From the NCBI RefSeq assembly GCF_900217795.1, contig NZ_OBMQ01000003.1, positions 1 through 64,000 of the forward strand: a stretch of DNA of 64,000 nucleotides, written 5' to 3'. The position numbers were made by a program, and so were the translations under genes. The stretch is from Ureibacillus xyleni. Lineage in GTDB: Bacteria > Bacillota > Bacilli > Bacillales_A > Planococcaceae. The notes beneath the pieces are model-generated. The model ran no database searches, had not been told where the DNA came from, and was given only the letters and a program-made list of their open reading frames with translations. Below are positions 40,915-51,365 of the stretch, piece after piece. How positions within the stretch are numbered: the stretch's first letter is position 1; every line of letters starts with the position of its first letter.

Positions 40915-42432
40915 ATGGGATCGTTCGTTAAAGGTACAATTTTTCTAACGTTTGTCATCTTCTTATCGAAGCTTTTTGGCTTTATATATAGGATGCAATT
41001 CATGCGTGTTGCAGGAGAAGAAGCTGTAGGGATTTACATGACCTCCTATCCAGCTTTTGTTTTTTTTATTTCCCTCTTACAACTAGGCATTCCTATTGCA
41101 CTAGCCAAAATTGTGGCCGAGCTTCATGCGAAAAGGCGAGATGGCCAATTAAAATCCGTCATGCAAACAGCAACGAGATGGTCGATTGTTTCAATTATTT
41201 TATTCGCACCAGTACTTTACTTCTTTATTCCATTTTTAGCAGGTACACTGTTACATAACGAAGCAACTAAATTAACGTTATATATCGCATTAGGTGCTGT
41301 TCCAATCGTTGTTTTCTCGGGATTGATTAGAGGTTACCTACAAGGGATTGCCATTATTTCTGCCACTGCATGGTCTCAAATGTTAGAACAATTAGTACGC
41401 ATCGGATTAATTACGATTTTATTACCATTATTTGCAACGCCTGAAAACCCTGCTCTAACTGCAGCGTATGCAATGGCCATTACAGCTGCCGGGGAATTAA
41501 TCTCTTTTATCTATTTATATATCCATTATTCAATCAAGAAAAAAAGACCGAAACAATCGGAAAAAGTAAAACCTTATCCTGCCATGCCAATGATGCGTAT
41601 TGCCGTTCCTTCAGCAGGGTCTCGATTGTTTGGTACTTTCACTTGGTTTTTAGAACCAATTGTATTTTTAAAAGCTTTAACTGTTTCGGGGTTAACAGCA
41701 GCTGGAGCGACAACTTTATACGGAATCATTTCAGGTGTACATATTCCGTTGTTATTATTCCCTTCATTTATTCCGAATGCTCTAGCGATTGTATTAATAC
41801 CAGCTGTTAGTGATGCTGTTGCAAGAAGCAATCATCAATTATTAAATGAACGCATTGGTGTTTCATTACGTTTGTCATCAATTGTCGGTTGTTATGCTGC
41901 TACCTTCTTCTTTTTACACGGGGATGAGCTTGCAATGAGACTATTCCATTTGGAAGAGAATCGTGGATTTATGAGAATATTAGCTCCCATTTTTTATTTT
42001 TATTATATCCAAAGTCCGCTACATTCCATTTTACAAGCAGTGGATGAGGCTCGACCTGCTATGATGAACTCAATTTACGGGGGACTTGGAAAATTGTTTG
42101 TTATGTTTGTACTAGCCTCCCAAACTTTTATCCAAGAATTTGGGGCAATTATTGCAATTGGATTTGGCGTACTAATTACTTCATTTTTACACATCGCTAC
42201 TCTACGCCAACATAAAATGATTGCAGCTGGATTTAGGTTTTTTGCTATTCCGTATGGGATCTTTATATTAATTTGCGTTGTACAAACCTTTGCAAAGCCT
42301 TATTTTTCCTTTGATTTTTGGACAAATAGTGCAATTACATTAATTTTATTAACTATCATGCTTTTATTAACTAATCAACTTAAATGGCGCGACTTCAGCT
42401 ATTTAAAGTCCATTATTTCCAGACGATCGTAA
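40915..42432 (+). CDS. spoVB: Stage V sporulation protein B (MOP-superfamily flippase)
   Basis: This is a 505-aa protein with about 14 helices of the MATE/PST (MurJ-like) type. In B. subtilis SpoVB is needed for spore cortex formation and is thought to flip a lipid-linked precursor. FVKGTIFLTFVIFLSKLFGFIYRMQFMRVAGEEAVGIY is the family N-terminus region. The final 30 bp overlap the end of the convergent DUF421 gene. Paralogues in the same organism are common, so the sporulation role rests mainly on synteny with comN and yrbG. Confidence 0.88.
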   Translation: MGSFVKGTIFLTFVIFLSKLFGFIYRMQFMRVAGEEAVGIYMTSYPAFVFFISLLQLGIPIALAKIVAELHAKRRDGQLKSVMQTATRWSIVSIILFAPVLYFFIPFLAGTLLHNEATKLTLYIALGAVPIVVFSGLIRGYLQGIAIISATAWSQMLEQLVRIGLITILLPLFATPENPALTAAYAMAITAAGELISFIYLYIHYSIKKKRPKQSEKVKPYPAMPMMRIAVPSAGSRLFGTFTWFLEPIVFLKALTVSGLTAAGATTLYGIISGVHIPLLLFPSFIPNALAIVLIPAVSDAVARSNHQLLNERIGVSLRLSSIVGCYAATFFFLHGDELAMRLFHLEENRGFMRILAPIFYFYYIQSPLHSILQAVDEARPAMMNSIYGGLGKLFVMFVLASQTFIQEFGAIIAIGFGVLITSFLHIATLRQHKMIAAGFRFFAIPYGIFILICVVQTFAKPYFSFDFWTNSAITLILLTIMLLLTNQLKWRDFSYLKSIISRRS

Positions 42433-43053
42433 TTGCACGTGTAGTTCGTTATTTTCGTAACAGCAATAAAAAATTTGTTCGATATCGTTATATCCCTTTT
42501 CAGCTAATTGTTGTAAGAGCCAATCTTTATCCTGCTGTATATAATTTAAATGATTTTCAACGATGTAACCATCAACTATTAGTGGAAAAATGAGTGGATC
42601 ATCACTTTTTAAAAAAATTGATAATTTCCCTGAAGGTTCAAGAAAAGCATAAGCAATTTGTTGTACAGATGGAATTCTCTCTTCACGCATTTGTTGGAAT
42701 AAGTCATCGAGATTGTATCTTTGTTTTCTCATCTCTTCTTGATTAATAACGCCATTATGCACAATAACAGAAGGGTCTCCATCAATAAGATCGCGAACTT
42801 TTTTACTTTTCAACGTGATAAGAGAATTTAAATATTGAATCGCTAAAAGAATAACAATGGGAAATACATTTTGAAAAACAGGTTTATCAACGTCTTCAAT
42901 TGCAAAGGCAACACATTCTGCAATTAATACAAAAACGACTAAATCCATAATACTAAGTTCGCCCACTTCCCGTTTACCCATTAAACGGAAGACGATTAAA
43001 ATAAATATATATAGAAAAATGGTACGTAAAAGAAGTTCCCAATAAATTTCCAT
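42403..43053 (-). CDS. DUF421 membrane protein (YrbG-like)
   Basis: This is a 216-aa protein with three N-terminal helices (about residues 5-80), then two copies of the cytoplasmic DUF421 fold. RLMGKREVGELSIMDLVVFVLIAE is the family signature and VRDLIDGDPSVIVHNGVINQEEMRKQRYNLDDL the second. B. subtilis paralogues (YetF type) are associated with spore germination or membrane functions. GGGAGG SD. It overlaps the end of spoVB tail to tail. Confidence 0.88.
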   Translation of the reverse strand: MEIYWELLLRTIFLYIFILIVFRLMGKREVGELSIMDLVVFVLIAECVAFAIEDVDKPVFQNVFPIVILLAIQYLNSLITLKSKKVRDLIDGDPSVIVHNGVINQEEMRKQRYNLDDLFQQMREERIPSVQQIAYAFLEPSGKLSIFLKSDDPLIFPLIVDGYIVENHLNYIQQDKDWLLQQLAEKGYNDIEQIFYCCYENNELHVQLRSSGNNGL

Positions 43054-43155
43054 GTTGATATAACCTCCCTATCTTTCATCATTCTAGGCACAACAAAAAA
43101 GGACTATTCAAAAAAAAAAGCTTTCGAGATTGTTTGTTATTTTTTAATTAGAATA

Positions 43156-43206
43156 AGAAAAAATCTGCCTTCTTTCTTTTTGAATGATAGTGCAGATTTT
43201 TTATTT
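43156..43206. terminator. Bidirectional hairpin with flanking A/T runs
   Basis: AAAATCTGC and GCAGATTTT pair across a 23-base loop. T-runs follow in both directions. No neighbouring gene ends here, so its transcript is uncertain. Confidence 0.55.
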
Positions 43207-43556
43207 GTATTTACTATTTATGCAACCTAGAAAATCATAATTAATTTATATTAAAAATAATAGAAAAATACACATTCAAATATTCAATAAATAACAAAAT
43301 TAATTCTTAAGTCTACCCATCTTTTTGAATCCATTAGATAATTCATATCAATTTTATTTGAAATAACAATATACTATTTTAAATTTCCACTTTTTGCCAT
43401 AACTAAGTCAGCAGAACTAACAAACGAAAAATGCTAATCATGCTTATGGTGCAACTAAGCAACAATTGAACACATTACAACTAATTGGTTCCGTTACCGA
43501 TGAGTCGTGCAAGTTGTAGGCAAAATATCAGTTATAATTTTGATAATGCCTTATTA

Positions 43557-43606
43557 TCAAAAAAAACCACTAATTACGGAGCTTGTCCGAAAATTAGTGG
43601 TTTTTT
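43557..43606 (-). terminator. Terminator after yajC
   Basis: ACCACTAATT and AATTAGTGGT form the outer stem with an inner CGGA/TCCG stem, followed by TTTTTTTT on the minus strand. It lies directly after the yajC stop codon. Confidence 0.92.
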
Positions 43607-43607
43607 A

Positions 43608-43871
43608 TTATTCAGTAATAACGCGGCCAATTGCTTGACGCTCAAATTTTAAACGTGTGTTTCCATCTACAATAATAACAACCGTTGTATCTTCAATCGC
43701 TTCAACTTCACCATGAAGACCACCAATTGTTACAACACGATCTCCTCGTTTTAAACTGCTTTGCATTTGAGTAGTGGCTTTTTGCCTTTTTTGTGCAGGT
43801 CGAATTAAAATAAACCACATCGCAACGAACATAATTAGGATTGGTAGTAAGCCTGTTAGCGTATCGCCCAT
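43608..43871 (-). CDS. yajC: Preprotein translocase subunit YajC
   Basis: YajC is a small Sec-associated membrane protein. The 87-aa form has one N-terminal helix (LLPILIMFVAMWFILI) followed by RPAQKRQKATTQMQSSLKRGDRVVTIGGLHGEV, the family core. ATG 43871 lies 8 bases after AAAGGGGG; the frame is open to 43898 without support. Standard place after tgt. Confidence 0.93.
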   Translation of the reverse strand: MGDTLTGLLPILIMFVAMWFILIRPAQKRQKATTQMQSSLKRGDRVVTIGGLHGEVEAIEDTTVVIIVDGNTRLKFERQAIGRVITE

Positions 43872-43997
43872 GTATAAATCCCCCTTTCTAAATCTCACTT
43901 AGATAAGTATAGTATAAAATCAGTATAAAAAGCGATTTCAAAATACTATTTTTATGAAAGAAATAATAATTTTTATAAATGAACCAATATTTTCAAT

Positions 43998-45179
<1,182 letters not shown>

Positions 45180-46217
45180 TTATCGAATTGGGCGAATAAA
45201 CATTGCATCACCAAAACTAAAGAATCTATATTTTTCCTCTACTGCTTTATTATACGCATTTAGAATAATTTCTCTAGAAGTTAGTGCACTCACTAACATA
45301 ACTAATGTTGATTTTGGTAAATGGAAGTTTGTAATAAGTCCGTCAATTGCTTTGTAAACAAACCCTGGATAAATAAAAATGTTTGTCCATCCTTGTTCGG
45401 CACGTATTTCTCCATCGTATTTCTGTGCAATTGTTTCAAGGGTACGCGTTGATGTTGTTCCTACTGCTATTACTTTCCCACCATTTGCCTTTGTTCGATT
45501 AATCGTTTCTGCTGCTACGTCTGATACGCTATAAAATTCAGAATGCATATCATGGTTTTCAATGGAATCCACACTAACAGGGCGGAATGTACCTAGGCCA
45601 ACATGTAGTGTAATAAAGACAATTTCCACACCTTTTTGTTTGATTTGCTCTAAAATTTCATTGGTAAAATGTAACCCTGCTGTAGGAGCAGCTGCAGAAC
45701 CAATTTCTTTTGAGTAAACCGTTTGATAGCGTTCGCGGTCGTCTAATTTTTCATGAATATATGGTGGAAGTGGCATTTCTCCTAATTTATCCAAAATTTC
45801 ATAAAAAATTCCATCATAAGAAAATTTAAATAATCTTCCACCATGATCAAGTTCACCAATACAAGTTGCTTTTAGTAAACCTTCCCCAAACGAAATCACC
45901 GTACCCACTTTTACTCGCTTTGCTGGTTTCGCTAATGTTTCCCATATATCTTCTTCACCTTGTTTTAATAACAGCAACTCAATATGGGCCCCTGTTTCCT
46001 CTTTAACACCCATAAGACGTGCTGGCATTACGCGTGTATCATTTAATACAAGGCAATCTCCACCGTGTAATTCATCTACAATATGTTTAAAGTTACTATG
46101 ATCCACTTCCCCAGTTTTTCGATCAACAATCATTAACCGACTTGAAGTGCGATCTTCTAGTGGTGTTTGTGCAATTAATTCTTCTGGTAAATGGAAATCA
46201 AAATCTTCTACTTTCAT
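45180..46217 (-). CDS. queA: S-adenosylmethionine:tRNA ribosyltransferase-isomerase QueA
   Basis: QueA adds the cyclopentene ring precursor from SAM to preQ1-tRNA. The 345-aa length and motifs [49 protein letters not shown] and [18 protein letters not shown] are characteristic. It lies 15 bp from ruvB and probably shares a transcript from ruvA to yajC. Confidence 0.97.
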   Translation of the reverse strand: MKVEDFDFHLPEELIAQTPLEDRTSSRLMIVDRKTGEVDHSNFKHIVDELHGGDCLVLNDTRVMPARLMGVKEETGAHIELLLLKQGEEDIWETLAKPAKRVKVGTVISFGEGLLKATCIGELDHGGRLFKFSYDGIFYEILDKLGEMPLPPYIHEKLDDRERYQTVYSKEIGSAAAPTAGLHFTNEILEQIKQKGVEIVFITLHVGLGTFRPVSVDSIENHDMHSEFYSVSDVAAETINRTKANGGKVIAVGTTSTRTLETIAQKYDGEIRAEQGWTNIFIYPGFVYKAIDGLITNFHLPKSTLVMLVSALTSREIILNAYNKAVEEKYRFFSFGDAMFIRPIR

Positions 46218-46232
46218 CGTTTTCTTCCTTTT

Positions 46233-47237
46233 TTATGTTTGTTCTGGATAAGTATAACCAAAATGTTCGTATGCTATTTTTGTTGCTACACGGCCTCTTG
46301 GTGTACGCTGAATAAAGCCAATTTGTAATAAATAAGGCTCATATACATCTTCAATCGTAATCCGTTCTTCGCCAATCGATGCAGCCAATGTATCAAGCCC
46401 CACCGGACCCCCTCTAAACGATTCAATCATACTTATCATTAATTTATGATCAATATGGTCAAGTCCTTGAGGGTCAACTTGAAGAAGTTCTAGTGCTTGG
46501 CTTGCTAAAGGTAATGTAATTGAACCATCTCCAATTACTTGCGCATAATCTCGTACGCGCTTTAATAACCGATTTGCAATACGAGGTGTCCCACGGGATC
46601 GTTTCGCAATTTCCCTAGCTGCAAGATGGTTAATTTCTACACCAAATAGTTTACTACTACGTATAACGATTTCTACTAAAGAGTTTTCATCATAATATTC
46701 GAGACGCAGTAATACACCAAAGCGGTCTCTCAACGGTGCAGATAATGACCCTGCTCGCGTCGTAGCACCAACAAGCGTAAATGGTGGTAAATCAAGGCGA
46801 ATGGAACGAGCTTCAGGACCTTTTCCTACCACAATATCAAGGCAAAAGTCCTCCATCGCAGGATATAGCACCTCTTCTATAGCGCGGGGTAGTCTGTGAA
46901 TTTCATCAATAAACAGGACATCTCCCGGCTGAAGAGAACTGACGATTGCTGCCAAATCCCCTGGTCTTTCGATTGCAGGGCCACTTGTTAGGCGTATATT
47001 AACATCCATTTCATTTGCGATAACTGCTGCTAACGTCGTTTTTCCTAACCCTGGTGGCCCATAGAGCAAAACATGGTCAAGGCTTTCTTGACGAAGTTTG
47101 GCCGCTTCAATAAATATAGTTAGATTATCCTTAACCTTTTGCTGCCCAATATATTGCGAGATTTTTGATGGTCGGAGTGAAAGTTCAAATTGTTCATCAA
47201 ATTCATTTGCTTCACTTGAAATGATTCGCTCTGTCAT
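46233..47237 (-). CDS. ruvB: Holliday junction branch-migration helicase RuvB
   Basis: RuvB is the AAA+ motor of the RuvAB complex. Walker [12 protein letters not shown] (around residue 60), Walker [11 protein letters not shown], sensor [18 protein letters not shown] and the C-terminal winged-helix segment [11 protein letters not shown] are present. 334 aa. GGAGGGAG SD. The gene is 12 bp downstream of ruvA. Confidence 0.97.
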   Translation of the reverse strand: MTERIISSEANEFDEQFELSLRPSKISQYIGQQKVKDNLTIFIEAAKLRQESLDHVLLYGPPGLGKTTLAAVIANEMDVNIRLTSGPAIERPGDLAAIVSSLQPGDVLFIDEIHRLPRAIEEVLYPAMEDFCLDIVVGKGPEARSIRLDLPPFTLVGATTRAGSLSAPLRDRFGVLLRLEYYDENSLVEIVIRSSKLFGVEINHLAAREIAKRSRGTPRIANRLLKRVRDYAQVIGDGSITLPLASQALELLQVDPQGLDHIDHKLMISMIESFRGGPVGLDTLAASIGEERITIEDVYEPYLLQIGFIQRTPRGRVATKIAYEHFGYTYPEQT

Positions 47238-47249
47238 TTCTCTCCCTCC

Positions 47250-47870
47250 TTATTTCGTTTTTAACAATAACTGAAGTGCATGTTTCATATAGCTTTCTGT
47301 TGTTGTTAATTGTTCATTTTCTTCTAGTTGCGGCTTAATTTTTGACAGTTCTTTATCCGAATATCCTAAAGCCATTAAAGCAAGAAGAGACTCCTCTAAT
47401 TCCTGTTTATTTGGATTTACCCCAAATAACGGCAGTTCATCTTCTGCACTTGGCAATTCAACTTGCTCTAGTAAAGAACCTAATTTTCCTTTTAAATCCA
47501 GAATCATTTGACGCGCTGTTTTTTTACCTACACCTGGAAACTTCACTAAAAACGCTTCATCTTCCAATTCGATTGCAGAAATTACTTGATTTGGATTCCC
47601 ACTTGCTAAAATTGCTAATGCGCCTTTAGGACCAATACCTGAAACTTGAATTAATTTCCGGAACAGTTCACGTTCTTCTAATGTCTTAAAACCAAAAATT
47701 AATTGGGCGTCTTCTCGAACATGCATATGTACAAAAATTTGTTTTATCTCTTCTTTTATTCGAAAAGCAAATGGATTAGGAGTGAAAATTTGCCAACCTA
47801 TTCCTTGTTGCTCCAAAACTACGTATTCTGGTGTAACTCTAGTAATTTTGCCTAAAATATAATCGTACAT
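47250..47870 (-). CDS. ruvA: Holliday junction-binding protein RuvA
   Basis: RuvA is the tetrameric junction-binding subunit. The N-terminal OB domain (MYDYILGKITRV) is followed by two helix-hairpin-helix elements (LIQVSGIGPKGALAIL, LVKFPGVGKKTARQMI) and a C-terminal RuvB-binding domain with ESLLALMALGYSDKEL. 206 aa. Confidence 0.97.
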   Translation of the reverse strand: MYDYILGKITRVTPEYVVLEQQGIGWQIFTPNPFAFRIKEEIKQIFVHMHVREDAQLIFGFKTLEERELFRKLIQVSGIGPKGALAILASGNPNQVISAIELEDEAFLVKFPGVGKKTARQMILDLKGKLGSLLEQVELPSAEDELPLFGVNPNKQELEESLLALMALGYSDKELSKIKPQLEENEQLTTTESYMKHALQLLLKTK

Positions 47871-47943
47871 TAATCTCCCTCACATTTCACTTTTAAAATT
47901 ATAGCATAAGATAATCCGACCTCGTACTAAACATTCCTTTTAA

Positions 47944-47976
47944 CAAAAGAAAGACCGCCTAGAATGTAGACGGTCA
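47944..47976 (-). terminator. Terminator after the phosphotransferase-fold gene
   Basis: GACCGTCTA / TAGGCGGTC stem followed by TTTCTTTTG on the minus strand, between the safA partner gene and ruvA. Confidence 0.8.
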
Positions 47977-48009
47977 CTTTGAGTGTTATAAATTAATAGT
48001 AACATAGTT

Positions 48010-48861
48010 TTATTTTGATTGTAATTTTTCAGTTTCTACAACTAATTGAGGCCAATGACTTAACGCTTTTTCTGTAAAAGGCATTAAATAGTCTAAGAAA
48101 GCTTCTTTTTCATAGTCGCCTAATTGTAAAACATAAAGCCATTCCCTTAATAATTCATTCGGATATAATAGGTAAAACAACTTTTGTTTACAAAGGTCAT
48201 ATAAAAATGGATGTTCGGTAAACAATTGTTTTAGATTATAATTCATTGTTGGTAATGCACGGTGCATCCAAAGAATCATTTCTTCTGCTGAATCACCAAC
48301 AACTGCTAAATCAAAATCTATCAATTTCATGGAGTGATCTTCACAAATTAAAAAGTTATGATGTACAACATCTCCATGAAGTAACGTTAATTTCCCACTC
48401 ACTTTTTGCCGTTTCTTACGCATTTGTTTTAAAACCCTGCTTGCGTAAAGGACGATATCATAAAAACCTTCATTTAAATATGGTAAAAGTTCTTTTTCAC
48501 TTAAAATAAAGCGTTCTAGACGTGCATTCCATTTTTGATATAGATGTTGCCTCGGAATGCGATAATCATTTTTCCAATCAATCATATTACTTGTATCATG
48601 TAATGCATTTAATATGGTTAACGCTTGTTTTCGCTGATGTTCATTAGAGAAGTCTGCACTCAAGCTATTTTTTTGCCAAACTTGAACGAACAAATTTGGC
48701 TCATTACTCTTTTTTAATGGTATAACATATGGAAACTGGATTGCTTCTAATTTTCTGTGAATTAGTTTTACTTTTTCAAAAACCGTATGATTTTCATATT
48801 TTTTTATAAATAAAGTTCCTTTTGTTGTTTCATGCTTCCATATATTGTTCTTTATTTGCAT
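48010..48861 (-). CDS. Aminoglycoside-phosphotransferase-fold protein (CotS-like kinase?)
   Basis: This is a 283-aa protein with an APH/choline-kinase fold. The catalytic loop LLHGDVVHHNFLI and the metal-binding LIDFDLAVVGD are intact, so it may be an active small-molecule or protein kinase. It sits 1 bp downstream of the spore coat gene safA. Spore coats of Bacillales often contain APH-fold proteins of the CotS/YtaA type, so a spore role is plausible but inferred from context only. The SD is weak, suggesting translational coupling to safA. Confidence 0.75.
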   Translation of the reverse strand: MQIKNNIWKHETTKGTLFIKKYENHTVFEKVKLIHRKLEAIQFPYVIPLKKSNEPNLFVQVWQKNSLSADFSNEHQRKQALTILNALHDTSNMIDWKNDYRIPRQHLYQKWNARLERFILSEKELLPYLNEGFYDIVLYASRVLKQMRKKRQKVSGKLTLLHGDVVHHNFLICEDHSMKLIDFDLAVVGDSAEEMILWMHRALPTMNYNLKQLFTEHPFLYDLCKQKLFYLLYPNELLREWLYVLQLGDYEKEAFLDYLMPFTEKALSHWPQLVVETEKLQSK

Positions 48862-48862
48862 T

Positions 48863-50155
48863 TTAATATTTCCAAGGAGAGTAATGTGGTGAATAAGGGT
48901 TCATATATGGATAGCTTTGACAGTTAGGATACATTTGTTGAGGCATCATGTTATACATTTGTTGTTGCTGCATTGGCATCATATGGTGTGGCATTTGCGG
49001 CATCATATGATGTGGACTGTCATAATGGCCATCATAAGCTTGAGATTTTGGCAAGAAGCCGCTATCAAGTTCATACATCTCATGATAATCATCAGCTACA
49101 TTTGAATCGTCACACGGCTGATTATATAGGGCAGCACTCTCTACATCGTATGTTCCTTGTACATGATCAGCCATTTTCATTTCAGAAGAATCTTTTAACC
49201 AATCCGGTAAACCATCATGCTCTTGTTGGTGTGGGTAGTCCTCATCCATTACAGGGGAAATATCATAATTCGGTTCGAAATAAGGTACACCATAAGGCAT
49301 CATTTCTACAGATGGACTTCCTTGACATCCACATGGCGAAGGTGCTTGCATATATGGTTGTTCATGTGGCATGTATTGTTCTTGACATCCACATCCGCAT
49401 GGCGATTGTTGATGATAATGTTTTTGTTCGTGGCAACCGCATGGCGATTGTTCATAATAATGTTGTTGCTCATGGCATCCACATGGTGATGGATGATGAT
49501 AAAAATGCGGCATTACAGGTACATAAATGATTTGTGGCTGTGGCACTGGCACATACTCAATTTCCTTTTCCTTATCCATTACGGGTTGCATATGTGTATG
49601 TTGCATATGAATATCAGGCATCTCAATATAGATTGGTTGTGGCTGCGGCATAGGCATTGGCTGTGGTTGTGGTTGTTGGAAATGCATTTGTGGCGCAAAA
49701 TCCAAATGGAATTGTGGTGTCATGTCAAATTGTGGCATTACAGGTTGTGGCATTGGTGTTGGTTCGGGCATCATTGGTTGAACAGGTGCTGGCATTGGCG
49801 CTGGCATTTCTTGTGTCATTTTTTCTTTTGGTGATGGTGGAAGCTCCATTTGTGGCATTTCTTGTGTTACCATTTCTTTAGGTGCTGTTTGCATTGGCTT
49901 AGGTGCTGTTTGCATTGGCTTAGGTGCTGTTTGCATTTCCTTCGTCGACATCGGTGCAGTACGCTGTTCCTTTGTCATCATATTTTTTGTTGATGTTGGT
50001 GTAGCAGAATCAGGTAAAATAATTTCCATTCCAGGAACAATATAATCGGGGTTAGCTAAATGTGCATTTAAAGCTTTTAATTCATCAAGACCAATCCCAT
50101 ATTGTTTAGCAATTCTCCAGAGTGTCTCACCTTTTTGTACAATATGAATTCGCAC
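48863..50155 (-). CDS. safA: Spore coat assembly protein SafA, repeat-rich
   Basis: SafA is a morphogenetic protein at the cortex-coat interface. A LysM domain covers residues 1-50 (RIHIVQKGETLWRIAKQYGI, DYIVPGMEIILP). The rest is low complexity: repeated MQTAPKP units (about 75-95), a Pro/Met/Gln-rich region, and three SPCGC(H)EQ units plus a fourth SPCGCQG around 230-285. The C-terminus is His/Met/Tyr-rich. GTG 50155 is chosen with AGGAGG 6 bases upstream; the ATG at 50161 overlaps that SD. The 430 aa compare with about 387 in B. subtilis. Confidence 0.88.
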   Translation of the reverse strand: MRIHIVQKGETLWRIAKQYGIGLDELKALNAHLANPDYIVPGMEIILPDSATPTSTKNMMTKEQRTAPMSTKEMQTAPKPMQTAPKPMQTAPKEMVTQEMPQMELPPSPKEKMTQEMPAPMPAPVQPMMPEPTPMPQPVMPQFDMTPQFHLDFAPQMHFQQPQPQPMPMPQPQPIYIEMPDIHMQHTHMQPVMDKEKEIEYVPVPQPQIIYVPVMPHFYHHPSPCGCHEQQHYYEQSPCGCHEQKHYHQQSPCGCGCQEQYMPHEQPYMQAPSPCGCQGSPSVEMMPYGVPYFEPNYDISPVMDEDYPHQQEHDGLPDWLKDSSEMKMADHVQGTYDVESAALYNQPCDDSNVADDYHEMYELDSGFLPKSQAYDGHYDSPHHMMPQMPHHMMPMQQQQMYNMMPQQMYPNCQSYPYMNPYSPHYSPWKY

Positions 50156-50298
50156 AAACATCCTCCTTTTCTCGTTTTATAATATGATAAGCAAATGAAA
50201 AGGACACAAAAAAATTCTAGGATTTAGTTCCTTCGTGATAAACTATGAATTAGAGAGTAATGGATATACATGAAATTCACTTTGAAAGAGGTGTGAAT

Positions 50299-50829
50299 AT
50301 GAAGAAATTATTAGGTGAAGAACGTCGTAATGAATTATTATCATTATTAAAAGAAGCGAGAAGACCGATTACAGGAACAGATCTTGCAAAACATTCAAAT
50401 GTATCTCGGCAAGTAATTGTCAATGATATGAATTTATTGAAAGCACGTAATGAACCAATCATTGCCACTAGTCAAGGTTATTTTTATATGTATAAGGAAG
50501 ACACGGCAACAAACTATGAACGTAAAATTGTTTGTTTACATACAGCGGAGCAAGCCGAAGATGAAATGTTAACCATTGTAGATTGTGGTGTAACGTTAAA
50601 GTCTGTTATTGTAGAACATCCTGTGTATGGCGAGATTACTGCATCTATGATGTTATCAAATCGAAATGATGTTCAAAATTTTATTCAGCGAGTAAGCGAA
50701 ACCAATGCAAATTATTTATCGGCTTTAACAAATGGCACTCATCTACATGTCATTTCGGCTCCAACAATCAAACAATTAGATATAGTGGAAGAAAAGCTTC
50801 GAGATAAAGGATATTTAGTGGAAGGATAA
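50299..50829 (+). CDS. niaR: NiaR-type NAD biosynthesis repressor (YrxA)
   Basis: This is a 176-aa regulator with an N-terminal HTH (ERRNELLSLLKEARRPITGTDLAKHSNVSRQVIVND region) and a C-terminal 3H domain with the conserved His sites VEHPVYGEI and GTHLHVI. NiaR represses nad and niacin uptake genes with nicotinic acid as co-repressor. Here it is not next to nad genes, unlike the nifS-nad neighbourhood in B. subtilis. ATG 50299 has AGAGGTG upstream. Confidence 0.9.
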   Translation: MKKLLGEERRNELLSLLKEARRPITGTDLAKHSNVSRQVIVNDMNLLKARNEPIIATSQGYFYMYKEDTATNYERKIVCLHTAEQAEDEMLTIVDCGVTLKSVIVEHPVYGEITASMMLSNRNDVQNFIQRVSETNANYLSALTNGTHLHVISAPTIKQLDIVEEKLRDKGYLVEG

Positions 50830-50891
50830 AAATTTTCACTTACGAACAATCCCTTAGCAGTGCAATAAAAATTTGGGGCATACAATATACT

Positions 50892-50968
50892 ATGTGGGCG
50901 GATTCTACATAAGTACAAACACCCGTTGTAAAGGTTTTTGTTTGTACTAATCCGCTCACATTTTTTTG
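50892..50968 (+). terminator. Long two-segment terminator after niaR
   Basis: The outer stem ATGTGGGCGGATT / AATCCGCTCACAT (50892-50904 with 50949-50961) encloses an inner stem built on AGTACAAACA / TGTTTGTACT. TTTTTTT follows on the plus strand. Confidence 0.8.
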
Positions 50969-51352
50969 TTATATAAAACGTTCTAAATCTTCTTTTGAAG
51001 GAATTATACATTGATTTTGTTTTAACAATTTGTGACGATTTTTTGCAATGAAATCGTAAATGATATTACGCAAAGGTGCTGGTACGAGTAAAAAGGCTGA
51101 AAATATTTTCCAAAAGTGATCAAGTCCTAACGCAATTCTTAACACTGCAGATGATTTAGTAAATGCTCGATTATTTTCTATTAGTACGACACTATCTATC
51201 GATTCTGGAATGCCATAATCTTCTACAATTTCCCTTCCACTAGCACTTTGAAGTGAAGCAAATTTAAATTGTTTCTTCTTATCTCGTTTTATAATAAACT
51301 GAACGCTACGATTGCAGAAACTACACTCACCATCAAACAGAATGACCTTCAT
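50969..51352 (-). CDS. DCC-family thiol-disulfide oxidoreductase-like protein (DUF393)
   Basis: This 127-aa protein has the N-terminal DGECSFCNRSVQFIIKRDK motif that names the DCC family (a CxxC pair after FDG). It resembles B. subtilis YuxK. It may have thioredoxin-like redox activity, but no substrate is known. Its start lies 14 bp beyond the pheA stop, so it could be cotranscribed with pheA. Confidence 0.87.
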   Translation of the reverse strand: MKVILFDGECSFCNRSVQFIIKRDKKKQFKFASLQSASGREIVEDYGIPESIDSVVLIENNRAFTKSSAVLRIALGLDHFWKIFSAFLLVPAPLRNIIYDFIAKNRHKLLKQNQCIIPSKEDLERFI

Positions 51353-51365
51353 ATAAGACCTCTCC

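Larger units (their letters stand above)
43054..43607. other. AT-rich intergenic region, 554 nt
   Basis: No intact gene is seen between the DUF421 gene and yajC. It holds two hairpins (43156-43206 and 43557-43606, listed separately). Around 43410-43525 the plus strand has two short open stretches joined by a one-base offset (SAELTNE, then NANHAYGATKQQLNTLQ), perhaps a gene remnant, with no recognisable family. Confidence 0.5.

Noticed and set aside
43400-43530. Possible remnant of a small spore protein gene on the plus strand
   Set aside because: Two open stretches can be joined only by a one-base shift, there is no start codon with SD, and I cannot match the peptide to a SASP family.
48917-49881. 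Several long open frames opposite safA
   Set aside because: They mirror the biased His/Met/Pro-rich codons of safA, giving low-complexity translations, and have no SD.
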